Shown here piece by piece: positions 35,891 through 44,137 of a stretch of 64,000 nucleotides of DNA (position 1 is its first letter; the number at the start of each line of letters is the position of its first letter). Made by a program: the position numbers and the translations under genes. The notes under the pieces are model-generated. The model was not told the DNA's origin. It searched no databases and saw only the letters and a list, made by a program, of their open reading frames with translations. The stretch is taken from contig DXMV01000025.1 in the NCBI GenBank assembly GCA_019414055.1, positions 59,996-123,995 on the forward strand, in the 5' to 3' direction. Source of the DNA: Collinsella sp. (lineage in GTDB: Bacteria > Actinomycetota > Coriobacteriia > Coriobacteriales > Coriobacteriaceae).

Positions 35891-37420
35891 ATGAACGAGT
35901 CATATCGCTTGGGCGAGCAATCGATTATTGCCTATCTTCAGCGACTTGCGAATGGTGTCTCGACCGCCGAACTCGATGTTTCCGTGCTGCCTGCTGAGCT
36001 ACGCGCCGTTGGTGAGCAACTGCAAAAGACGCATGCCATCCTGCAACAAGAGCGCCAGCTGCTTGAGTGCAACGCCTATATCGATCCGCTCACCAACTTG
36101 GACAACCGTGGCGGACTCGACCGTCACGTCGAGCAGCTCTGGCGCAAAGGCGACCCCTTCACCTGCGCCTATATTGACATCGACCATCTCAAGCATTGCA
36201 ATGATAGGTTTGGCCACGCCGAAGGCAATCGCTATATTCTGAGCATCTGTCGCACGCTCTCCGAAACCATGGAGCACGATGAGATGCTGTTCCGTATCGA
36301 TGGAGACGAGTTTGTGCTTATCTCGCTCTCTGCAAACGAGACTGAACTCGAGCAGCGCTTGGAGCAGGTACGTGCCGGGCTGATCGAGGCGAGCTCAGGT
36401 GGCAAGGCGCCCATGATCGCTAGCTTTAGCTTTGGCTGCTCGCGCGTCAATCCACTTGCCGGCGACACGCGTCGCCAGATGACGATGGATGCCGATCGCA
36501 AGATGTATCGCTATAAGCTTATGCATCGTGTGCAGCAACCGAAAGACAATGACGCGCCGCCACACCCAATTGCCGAGCAGCTTCCGTGCAACGACCGCGT
36601 ATTCCAAGCGATCTCTATGAGCTCCGAGACGCGCTATCCGTTTATCCTCAATCTCGATACGGGCGAATCACAATGGTCGGTTAATGCCGTACGCGATTTT
36701 GACCTGCCCTCCCAGCATCCCTACAACTCACTCGACTTGTGGCTTGCCCGCGTTCACCCCGAGGACCGCGACAACGTACGCGCCGAGCTCGACATGGTGA
36801 TAAACGGTACGTGGCACTTCCACTACATGCAGTATCGCGTGATGGATGCCACCGAAGCATACGTGCTTTGCGACTGCACGGGCTACCGCTTGGACGGCAC
36901 CGATACCGAGCCCAACATGTACGTGGGCATGATTATCAACCGCAGCTTGGCAGATACGACCGATTCCGTGACCGGCCTGGGCGACATCCACGCCCTGGTC
37001 AACGCCATTGGCGAAATGCGTCGCGTCGCGCGCAAGGCGGGCTTGGTCGCCATTAAAATCGACGATATCGCTCAGGTCAATGCCCGCTTTGGCTTTGATG
37101 CAGGCGACCGCGTTTTGGCGGAGAGCGCCGCCTGCCTCATGGATTGTTCGCGCGGTAAGGGTCGTCTGTTCCGCTCGACCGGACCGATGTTCGTGGCGCT
37201 TTTCGACGAATTCGATCCCGAAGAGACCGACGCGATCGCAAAGGAAATCGAGCGGTTCCTGGGCTCTCCCGTGCTCTTTGGCTCGTTTGAATATCAGCCG
37301 CCCCTTCGCGTGGCCACGCTTCATCTGGATACCGTCGACCGACAGCCCGTTTCCATTTTGAACGAGCTCAAAGTGTTGCTCGGGAAAGCCGTGCAGGTGC
37401 CAGGTACCAAACTGGATTAG
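35891..37420 (+). CDS. GGDEF-PAS-degenerate GGDEF protein
   Basis: A 509-residue paralogue of the front half of the previous protein. A short helical N-terminus and GGDEF domain come first, with RIDGDEF at 135-141 (the first Gly is Asp), then a PAS-like fold (VHPEDRDNVRAELDMVI) and a second, clearly inactive cyclase domain (RSTGPMF). No EAL domain is present. AAGGAGG precedes the ATG at 35891 by nine bases. DGDEF may lower cyclase activity but keeps the metal-binding D-E pair. The two genes probably arose by duplication and may work as a signalling pair. Confidence 0.83.
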   Translation: MNESYRLGEQSIIAYLQRLANGVSTAELDVSVLPAELRAVGEQLQKTHAILQQERQLLECNAYIDPLTNLDNRGGLDRHVEQLWRKGDPFTCAYIDIDHLKHCNDRFGHAEGNRYILSICRTLSETMEHDEMLFRIDGDEFVLISLSANETELEQRLEQVRAGLIEASSGGKAPMIASFSFGCSRVNPLAGDTRRQMTMDADRKMYRYKLMHRVQQPKDNDAPPHPIAEQLPCNDRVFQAISMSSETRYPFILNLDTGESQWSVNAVRDFDLPSQHPYNSLDLWLARVHPEDRDNVRAELDMVINGTWHFHYMQYRVMDATEAYVLCDCTGYRLDGTDTEPNMYVGMIINRSLADTTDSVTGLGDIHALVNAIGEMRRVARKAGLVAIKIDDIAQVNARFGFDAGDRVLAESAACLMDCSRGKGRLFRSTGPMFVALFDEFDPEETDAIAKEIERFLGSPVLFGSFEYQPPLRVATLHLDTVDRQPVSILNELKVLLGKAVQVPGTKLD

Positions 37421-37494
37421 CACCACGCCCGCACCGCCTCCCCCATCGTGCGATAATCCTCTGCAGAAGTCACCAACAGCAGAGGGAGTTTGTG

Positions 37495-38118
37495 ATGAAG
37501 GTTCTTTTGGTCAATGGCAGCCCCAAGGCAAACGGCAACACCGCTCGCGCGCTCGCCGAAGTCGCCGAGCAACTTAAAGCCGAGGGCATCGACAGCGAGG
37601 TATTCCAACTGGGCGCCAAGCCCATCCGCGACTGCATCGGCTGCGGTCAGTGCGGCAAGCTTGGCGGTCGCTGCACCTTTGACGACGACGTGGTGAACGA
37701 GCTCATCGCTGCCGCCGAGCAGGCAGACGGTTTTGTCTTTGGCTCCCCCGTCTACTATGCGCATCCCAGCGGACGCATCCTCTCGGCTCTCGACCGCGCA
37801 TTCTATGCTGGCAGCAAGGCCTTTGTGCACAAGCCGGGTGCCGCGGTCGCCGTCGCCCGTCGCGGCGGCACGTCGACCACCTTCGATGTACTCAACAAAT
37901 ACTTCACTATCAACCAGATGCCCGTGGTGGCCTCCACATACTGGAACAACGTCTTTGGTGCCATGCCGGGCGAGGCCGCCCAGGACGCCGAGGGCCTGGC
38001 CACCATGCGCAACATCGGCAAGAACATGGCTTGGCTCCTGCATTGTATCGAGGCAGGACAGGCTGCCGGCATCGAAGCCCCCGAAGCCGATCGCGAGCGC
38101 ACCAACTTCATTCGTTAG
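37495..38118 (+). CDS. NADPH-dependent FMN reductase/flavodoxin family protein
   Basis: A 207-residue flavoprotein. The FMN phosphate loop is LLVNGSPKANGNT, then the iron-sulfur-flavoprotein-like motif CIGCGQCGKLGGRCTFDDD (four Cys), then SPVYYAHPSG. The Cys cluster could hold an Fe-S centre as in Isf proteins, though the simpler NADPH:FMN reductases also keep the first three Cys. AGGGAG precedes the ATG. It is followed 11 bases later by the ArsC-like gene, so they probably form an operon. Confidence 0.85.
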   Translation: MKVLLVNGSPKANGNTARALAEVAEQLKAEGIDSEVFQLGAKPIRDCIGCGQCGKLGGRCTFDDDVVNELIAAAEQADGFVFGSPVYYAHPSGRILSALDRAFYAGSKAFVHKPGAAVAVARRGGTSTTFDVLNKYFTINQMPVVASTYWNNVFGAMPGEAAQDAEGLATMRNIGKNMAWLLHCIEAGQAAGIEAPEADRERTNFIR

Positions 38119-38129
38119 AACGGCGGAAC

Positions 38130-38471
38130 ATGAATATCCAGATTTTTGGCACCAAGAAGTCCTTCGATACCAAGAAGGCCCAGCGCTATTTTAAGGAGCG
38201 CCGCATCAAGGTGCAGTTTATCGACCTTAAGGAAAAGGAGATGAGCAAAGGCGAGCTCACGAGCGTGATGCAGGCGGTCGGCGGCATCGACAAGCTGCTC
38301 AACCCCAAGGCCAAGGACGAGGAGACGCTCGCGCTCATCCAGCACCTCACCCCTAGCCAGCGCTTCGACAAGTTGCTCGAGAACCAGCAGGTTCTAGCCG
38401 AGCCCATCGTGCGCAACGGCAAAAAGGCCACCGTCGGTTATTGCCCCGATGTATGGGGAGCCTGGGAGTAG
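38130..38471 (+). CDS. Spx/ArsC-family protein with Cys to Ser change
   Basis: A 113-residue thioredoxin-fold protein of the ArsC/Spx/YffB group (GTKKSFDTKKAQRYF, IVRNGKKATVGY). Members of this subgroup that I know read KKCFDTKKA; here the Cys is Ser (codon TCC, one base from TGC), so the redox site is lost. The gene follows the flavoprotein by 11 bases. It is probably not an arsenate reductase; a binding or regulatory role is more likely. Confidence 0.75.
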   Translation: MNIQIFGTKKSFDTKKAQRYFKERRIKVQFIDLKEKEMSKGELTSVMQAVGGIDKLLNPKAKDEETLALIQHLTPSQRFDKLLENQQVLAEPIVRNGKKATVGYCPDVWGAWE

Positions 38472-38557
38472 CCTGTGTTATTTGCCGGCGCGTGGGTATA
38501 AGAGCAGGCGTTTGGCATAAGATTCAACTGTAAGCCATGTCTAACAAAGGAGGGCAC

Positions 38558-39688
38558 ATGCCCAACAAACCCGTGAAGATCATCATGCTTACCGGATACC
38601 TCGGTGCCGGCAAGACCACACTGCTCAACCACATCCTCGCTAACGACGGCGGCATCCGCGCCGCTGTGATCGTCAACGATATCGGCGAGATCAACGTCGA
38701 CGCCAGCCTCATCGCCGACGGCGGCCTTTCCGAGACCGACGACCTCATCCCGCTCACCAACGGCTGCATCTGCTGCACGCTTTCGGACGACCTTGCCAAC
38801 CAGCTGCAGGGCATCGCCGATTCGGGCAAGTTCGACTACATCATCATCGAGGCCTCGGGTATCTGCGAGCCTATCCCCATCGCCTACACCATCTCGAGCT
38901 TCTGCGACGAGGCCAAGGTGGGCGGCCAGCCCAAGCTTGCACTCGACAACATCGTGGCTGTGGTCGATTGCGCCCGCATGTACGACGAGTTCAACGGCGG
39001 CCGCGACCTGTTGGCCGAGGATATCGACGAGGACGACATCGAGAGCCTGCTCATCCAGCAGATCGAGTTCTGCTCCACGCTGATCCTCAACAAGACCGAT
39101 ACCGTGAGCCCTGAGCAGATCGCCGAGCTCAAGGCTATCGTGCGCAGCCTGCAGAAGGACGCCGTGATTGTCGAGGCCCAAAACGGCGAGGTCCCCATGG
39201 AGGAGCTGCTCGACACCGACCGCTTCGACTTTATGCGCGCCTACAACTCCGCCGCCTGGATCGAGGCCATGGAGCATCCCGAGGAGCACGACGACCCCGA
39301 GGTGCTCGAGTACGACATCGAGACCTTTGTGTACTCGCGCCGCAAGCCGTTTGACCTGCAGAAGTTCACCGATTTTGTTGAGCAGGAGTGGCCCGACGAG
39401 GTCATCCGCGTCAAGGGTCCGCTGTGGCAGACCGGCGATCCGGACATGTGCTACATGTTCGAGCAGGCCGGCCACCAAATGCGCCTGATGGAGAACGGTC
39501 TGTTCGTTGACTCCGCGCCCGAGGGCGAGAAGCAGAAGATCATCGACGAGAACCCCGAGATCATGCAGATTTGGGACGACGAGACGGGCGACCGCATGAC
39601 GAGCCTGTGCATCATCGGCCGTCACATGGACAAGGATGCGCTCATCGCCTCCCTCGATGCCTGCCTGACCGACTGGCACCGCGCCTAG
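38558..39688 (+). CDS. CobW/COG0523 GTP-binding metallochaperone
   Basis: A 376-residue G3E GTPase. Walker A is GYLGAGKT (13-20), the metal motif GCICC (69-73) and the guanine motif NKTD. A CobW C-terminal domain follows (about 230-376). Family members insert or deliver zinc or cobalt. AAAGGAGG lies four bases before the ATG at 38558, which I prefer to the ATG at 38537. A strong terminator follows. The metal cannot be named from the sequence. Confidence 0.9.
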   Translation: MPNKPVKIIMLTGYLGAGKTTLLNHILANDGGIRAAVIVNDIGEINVDASLIADGGLSETDDLIPLTNGCICCTLSDDLANQLQGIADSGKFDYIIIEASGICEPIPIAYTISSFCDEAKVGGQPKLALDNIVAVVDCARMYDEFNGGRDLLAEDIDEDDIESLLIQQIEFCSTLILNKTDTVSPEQIAELKAIVRSLQKDAVIVEAQNGEVPMEELLDTDRFDFMRAYNSAAWIEAMEHPEEHDDPEVLEYDIETFVYSRRKPFDLQKFTDFVEQEWPDEVIRVKGPLWQTGDPDMCYMFEQAGHQMRLMENGLFVDSAPEGEKQKIIDENPEIMQIWDDETGDRMTSLCIIGRHMDKDALIASLDACLTDWHRA

Positions 39689-39727
39689 ATTTATCCAAGC
39701 GGGCATTTTTCCGCCTACGTAACCGCC

Positions 39728-39763
39728 AAACCACCACGAAGGTGCCCTTCGTGGTGGTTTTTC
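39728..39763 (+). terminator. Terminator after CobW gene
   Basis: Stem AACCACCACGAAGG / CCTTCGTGGTGGTT with a short loop, followed by TTT. It lies 21 bases before trmL. Confidence 0.85.
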
Positions 39764-39783
39764 GTTCTGAGCCAAGGAGATTC

Positions 39784-40383
39784 ATGTTCAACATTGTGCT
39801 GTATGCGCCCGAGATTCCGGCCAATACGGGCAATATCGGCCGCACCTGCGTGGTTACCGGCGCCCGCCTGCATCTGGTGGAGCCGCTGGGGTTTTCGCTC
39901 GATGACAAGACGGTGCGTCGCGCCGGCCTGGGCTACTGGCAAAATTTGGACGTGACGACCTATGCCGGCTGGGAGGATTTCCTTGCGCGCAACGGCCTCT
40001 CCCCCGCCGACGAACGCCTGCATCTGCTGACCAAAAAGGCGCGCCGCACCTATGCGCAAAGTACCTACCGCGACGGTGACTTTTTGGTCTTTGGCAGCGA
40101 GAGCTCGGGGATTCCCGAGCCACTGCTTGCCGCGGCGCCCGAGCGCTGCGAGCGCATCCCCATGTTGCGCGATTGCGACTCGCTCGAAAACGCCGCCGCC
40201 TGGGAGGCCCACGAGGAGTCGCTCGGGCATACCGAGGACAGCCACGAAGCCATCCTTCGACAGGATATCTGCGGCAACTTCGTCGACCCGGACGACTACC
40301 GCATCAGCGCTCTCAACCTCTCCAACAGCGCCGCCATCGTCCTCTACGAGGCCCTGCGCCAAACAGGCTTTCCGGGAATGTGA
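39784..40383 (+). CDS. trmL: tRNA 2'-O-methyltransferase TrmL
   Basis: A SPOUT-class enzyme of 199 residues that methylates the ribose of C/U34 in leucine tRNAs. Motif 1 is NTGNIGRTC (14-22), motif 2 lies in FGSESSGIPEPL and motif 3 in SALNLSNSAAIVLYEALRQ. It is a little longer than the E. coli protein because of a linker between motifs 2 and 3. AAGGAGA precedes the ATG. The stop TGA lies inside the GTGACAAAGG hairpin, which makes the final Met-stop. Confidence 0.9.
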   Translation: MFNIVLYAPEIPANTGNIGRTCVVTGARLHLVEPLGFSLDDKTVRRAGLGYWQNLDVTTYAGWEDFLARNGLSPADERLHLLTKKARRTYAQSTYRDGDFLVFGSESSGIPEPLLAAAPERCERIPMLRDCDSLENAAAWEAHEESLGHTEDSHEAILRQDICGNFVDPDDYRISALNLSNSAAIVLYEALRQTGFPGM

Positions 40384-40409
40384 CAAAGGAACTGTCCCTT
40401 TGTCACATT
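40377..40409. repeat. GTGACAAAGG hairpin, copy 1
   Basis: 13-bp stem AATGTGACAAAGG / CCTTTGTCACATT with loop AACTGTC, between convergent trmL and the uvrA paralogue. It contains the trmL stop codon. Copy 2 lies at 44105-44137, with the same core and an outer pair changed on both sides. Confidence 0.8.
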
Positions 40410-40412
40410 CGG

Positions 40413-42893
40413 TTAGAGGTAGCGACCGGTGATGCTCTTGGAGCAGGCCGCGATGTCGCCCGGCGTGCCGGCGCAGACGACTCGCCCGCCCGCATCGCCA
40501 CCGCCCGGGCCCATATCGATCACATAATCGGCATTACGGATAAGGTCGAGATCGTGTTCGATCACGACAACTGTGGCGCCCTTGGCGACGAGGCCGTCAA
40601 ACACACCCAGCAACACCTGAACATCGAGCGGATGCAGGCCGATCGTGGGCTCGTCAAATACGAATACGGCATCGTCCTGCACGCGGCCCATCTCGCTCGC
40701 AAGCTTAAGACGCTGCGCCTCGCCGCCCGAAAGCGCCGGCGTGGGCTCACCGAGCGTGAGATAACCCAAGCCCAGGTCGTGCAAGGTCTGCAAGCGCGCC
40801 TGTACCTTTTTGAGTCCCAGCGTGGCGTCGAGGGCCTCGTCCACACTCATGTCCATGAGCTGCGGCAACGTCAGTAAGCTCCCGTCCTTGCCCTCGCGAT
40901 GGATATGCGAAGCCGCGTCTGCATAACGTGAGCCGCGACATGCCGGACAGACGATCTCGACGTCGGGCAAAAACTGCACGTCGAGCGATATCGAACCCGT
41001 GCCATCGCACGTAGGGCAGCGCAAAGCGCCAGTGTTGTAGCTAAATGCGCCTGCCTTGTAGCCGGCTGCCTTGGCCTCGGGCGTGCGGGCGAAGGCGCGA
41101 CGCAGTTCATCATGGATGTCGGCATAAGTCGCTACCGTCGAACGCACGTTGGCACCGATGGGCGTGGCGTCTATCAGGTTGGCACGTGCAATGCCCTCGG
41201 CATCGACCCAACGCACGTGTTTTGGCAGGCGCTCGCTGGCTGCCTGCGCCTTAAGTGCCGGGATGAGTGTCTCGAGCACCAACGTCGTCTTACCCGAACC
41301 CGAAACGCCCGTCACCGCGACAAGGCGACCGCGCGGTATATCGACTTCGAGCGGTTTGACGGTATGGATGGCATCGGTCGCCATGCGGATATGGCCCCGG
41401 TCAAACATTTCGTCGTCAGGCACCTGCGGACGCAAGCGCTCAGGCTCCGAGCGCAAAAATGGGGCGATGCGGCTGCCCTGCGATTGTTCGACCTCGTCCA
41501 CCGTGCCAGCGGCAATCACATTACCGCCGCCTGCTCCGGCAATGGGGCCCATCTCGACCAGATAGTCGGCTTCTGCCAGCACGCGCGTATCGTGATCGAC
41601 AACGACCACGGTGTTGCCGTCATCTACCAAATCGCGCATCACGCCTACCAAGCCGTCGACATTGGCAGGATGCAGACCGATCGAGGGCTCGTCGAGCACA
41701 TACAACACGCCCGTCGATCGGTTGCGCACCACGCGGGCGAGTTGCACGCGTTGGCGCTCACCCGTGGACAGCGTGGCGCCGGCGCGATCGAGCGAAAGGT
41801 AATCGAGACCCAGATCGACCAGACGACGGGCCGCGCCCAAAAACGAATCGCAGATATCCGTCGCCATGGGCCGCATCTCGGTCGGCAAGGATTCGGGCAC
41901 GCCGCGCACCCACTCAATTGCCTCGCCCAGCGTCATGGCCGCCGCCTGCGCCAGATTGATACCGCGCACCTGGGGCTGGCGCGCAGCCTCGGAGAGACGC
42001 GTGCCGCCGCAGTCTCGGCATGACCCCTCGCGCAAAAAGCGTACCACGCGTTTGAGCCCCTTATCGTCCTTAACCTTGGCGAGTGCATTCTCGACGGTAT
42101 AGACGGCGTTGTAATAGGTGAAGTCGAGCGGCGTGGCGCCCTCGCCGTTTTTGGGAACGTAGAGAATGTGTTTCTTAACCGCCGGACCGTGGAACACGAT
42201 GTCGCGCTCTTGAGGCGTGAGCTGGTTAAACGGCACGTCGGTGCGCACGCCCATCTCGCCGGCTACCTGCTTCATCAGATCCCACATGAGCGTACCCCAG
42301 GGAAGCACCGCGCCTTCGTTGATGGTCTTTGACTCGTCGGGCACCAGGCTCGTTTCGTCCACCTCGCGCATGACACCGGTGCCGCCGCAGGTAGGGCACG
42401 CACCGCCGCTGTTAAAGGCAAGGTCCTCGGCACTCGGCGCGTAGAACTCGCGGCCGCATGCGGGGCACGTGAGCGACAGGCCCGCAGCCACGTTAAGGCT
42501 CGGCTCCACACGCGCCCCGCAATGTGGGCACACGTGATGGGCACAGCGGCTAAAGAGCAAACGCAGACTGTTGTTGAGCTCGGTCATGGTACCAAAGGTC
42601 GAGCGCACGCCTGGCACACTGGGACGCTGATGCAACGCGAGTGCCGCCGGTACGTGCAATACCTCGTCCACCTGGGCGTGCTCGGCCTGCGTCAGGCGAC
42701 GTCGAGTATAGGTGCTGAGCGCCTCCAGGTAACGGCGCGAGCCCTCGGCATAAAGAACTCCCAGCGCCAGCGAGCTCTTGCCCGAGCCCGACACGCCGGC
42801 AATGCCCACGAGCCTCCCCAGCGGAATATCGATATCGATGTCCTTGAGATTGTGGACACGTGCACCGCGCACCTCGATAGCCTGCGGGCTCAT
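40413..42893 (-). CDS. UvrA paralogue (UvrA2-like ABC ATPase)
   Basis: An 826-residue DNA-damage ABC ATPase paralogue. First Walker A GVSGSGKSS (33-41), second GVSGSGKTT. Signatures are LSTGERQRVQLA and LSGGEAQRLKLA, with zinc knuckles CPHCG, CPACG and CPTCDGTG. It is over 100 residues shorter than UvrA, consistent with loss of the UvrB-binding domain as in UvrA2/DrrC proteins, which serve antibiotic or DNA-damage tolerance. The ATG at 42893 fits the family start; a GTG at 42908 is also possible. It follows the AAA ATPase by 25 bases. Confidence 0.88.
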   Translation of the reverse strand: MSPQAIEVRGARVHNLKDIDIDIPLGRLVGIAGVSGSGKSSLALGVLYAEGSRRYLEALSTYTRRRLTQAEHAQVDEVLHVPAALALHQRPSVPGVRSTFGTMTELNNSLRLLFSRCAHHVCPHCGARVEPSLNVAAGLSLTCPACGREFYAPSAEDLAFNSGGACPTCGGTGVMREVDETSLVPDESKTINEGAVLPWGTLMWDLMKQVAGEMGVRTDVPFNQLTPQERDIVFHGPAVKKHILYVPKNGEGATPLDFTYYNAVYTVENALAKVKDDKGLKRVVRFLREGSCRDCGGTRLSEAARQPQVRGINLAQAAAMTLGEAIEWVRGVPESLPTEMRPMATDICDSFLGAARRLVDLGLDYLSLDRAGATLSTGERQRVQLARVVRNRSTGVLYVLDEPSIGLHPANVDGLVGVMRDLVDDGNTVVVVDHDTRVLAEADYLVEMGPIAGAGGGNVIAAGTVDEVEQSQGSRIAPFLRSEPERLRPQVPDDEMFDRGHIRMATDAIHTVKPLEVDIPRGRLVAVTGVSGSGKTTLVLETLIPALKAQAASERLPKHVRWVDAEGIARANLIDATPIGANVRSTVATYADIHDELRRAFARTPEAKAAGYKAGAFSYNTGALRCPTCDGTGSISLDVQFLPDVEIVCPACRGSRYADAASHIHREGKDGSLLTLPQLMDMSVDEALDATLGLKKVQARLQTLHDLGLGYLTLGEPTPALSGGEAQRLKLASEMGRVQDDAVFVFDEPTIGLHPLDVQVLLGVFDGLVAKGATVVVIEHDLDLIRNADYVIDMGPGGGDAGGRVVCAGTPGDIAACSKSITGRYL

Positions 42894-42918
42894 CTTCTGT
42901 TCTGCCACCTTTATCACC

Positions 42919-44037
42919 CTACTCGTGCCATAAAACGCGGTCGCGGATATACTCGCCCAGCATGGGCACGGTAAACCGCACAAGGCCGTATCCGGCGGCC
43001 TCGATGACGCGCTCGCGAATCAGGCTTGCGCGATATTTACTCGCCCAGCTCTGGGTACGGTCGCAGCGCTCAATGATATCCGCCGTGCGCGTCGGCTTGT
43101 CCTCGTCAACCGCCATAGCCTCGATAAAGAGGCGCTGAGGGCTGCGCAGACCGTAATACAGAGGTGCGTCAACCGCTTCGTAGAACTCGGAGACGGCATC
43201 CGCATGGCCATTCTCGACATCGCGCCTTTCGATGACCTGCGAGCCACGCCGGACAGCAGACCGCCACATGTAATAGCCCACCAGCTGAACCATATAGGGA
43301 TGCCCCATGCTCTTGCGCGCCGCAAGGTCCGCCGTCTCCGCGTCAACGTAAAGACCAGCGTCTTTGACCGTCTGGATATACGAATCGCGCACTTTGGGCA
43401 AAGATATTGCCCCCAACGTACGCTGCTGGGCACGCCGCAAAAACGTCACGCTCGGCTCTTCGAGCAGATCGTCAACCATACTGGGCAAGCCGGCGAACGC
43501 CAGCGCAAGACCGCGCTGGTCGCTATCGGGCAAGCCCGTGGCATCCTGGTCTCCGAGCACCTGCTGATAGAGGACGGCAAGAGCCGCCAGTTCCTCGATA
43601 GACACCGATTGTGCCTCGTCAATCGCAAACAAGACGCCCTTGCCCGGACCGAGCTTCTTGAGACGCTCGTTGACCAGCCCTCGCAATGTCTCGCCTTTTG
43701 CCCGCGCCGCCTCGACCGACATCCGGCCAAACGACGGCCCAAACTCCATTGACGTCACAACGGGTTTATTCGAGCGAAGCGCGTCGGCCAAGCGGTCGCA
43801 CAAACCAAGCGAAGCGGAATCGGAGACAACCGCCCATCCGCGCTCGCTGGCTAGACGTTGCAGCTCCCGCAGGAGAACCGTTTTGCCACAGCCGCGGTTT
43901 CCCGTAATGAGCATGAGCCTGCCCGGCGCTCCGGCGCCGTTGTCGAGCCCTTCCTCAAAATCTTCGATGACCGACTCGCGACCGATGAGTATCGGAGGCC
44001 GCTTACCAGCTGTGGGCTTAAAGGGATTTGGATTCAT
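42919..44037 (-). CDS. Orc1/AAA-type ATPase
   Basis: A 372-residue P-loop ATPase with Walker A GNRGCGKT (46-53), Walker B VLFAIDEAQ and a C-terminal winged-helix-like part. It resembles the Orc1-like/archaeal-type ATPases that occur as stand-alone genes in many anaerobes. GAGGAGG precedes the ATG. It is upstream of the uvrA paralogue and probably in the same operon. A repeated GTTATACCAA lies just upstream. The function is unknown. Confidence 0.8.
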   Translation of the reverse strand: MNPNPFKPTAGKRPPILIGRESVIEDFEEGLDNGAGAPGRLMLITGNRGCGKTVLLRELQRLASERGWAVVSDSASLGLCDRLADALRSNKPVVTSMEFGPSFGRMSVEAARAKGETLRGLVNERLKKLGPGKGVLFAIDEAQSVSIEELAALAVLYQQVLGDQDATGLPDSDQRGLALAFAGLPSMVDDLLEEPSVTFLRRAQQRTLGAISLPKVRDSYIQTVKDAGLYVDAETADLAARKSMGHPYMVQLVGYYMWRSAVRRGSQVIERRDVENGHADAVSEFYEAVDAPLYYGLRSPQRLFIEAMAVDEDKPTRTADIIERCDRTQSWASKYRASLIRERVIEAAGYGLVRFTVPMLGEYIRDRVLWHE

Positions 44038-44072
44038 ATCGGCCTCCTCGGATTGGCAAACCCTGGTAACAG

Positions 44073-44102
44073 TTATACCAACTTATACTGAGTTATACCA
44101 AT
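44073..44102. promoter_or_regulatory. GTTATACCAA direct repeats
   Basis: GTTATACCAA occurs twice, 20 bases apart, in the leader of the AAA ATPase gene. A related TTGGTATCA palindrome lies at 46950. It may be an operator for the ATPase-uvrA operon. Confidence 0.4.
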
Positions 44103-44104
44103 AG

Positions 44105-44137
44105 CATGTGACAAAGGGGCTGTCCCTTTGTCACATG
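44105..44137. repeat. GTGACAAAGG hairpin, copy 2
   Basis: 13-bp stem CATGTGACAAAGG / CCTTTGTCACATG with loop GGCTGTC. Its right arm, read on the minus strand, gives the final ATG-TGA of the EF-G-like gene. Confidence 0.8.
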
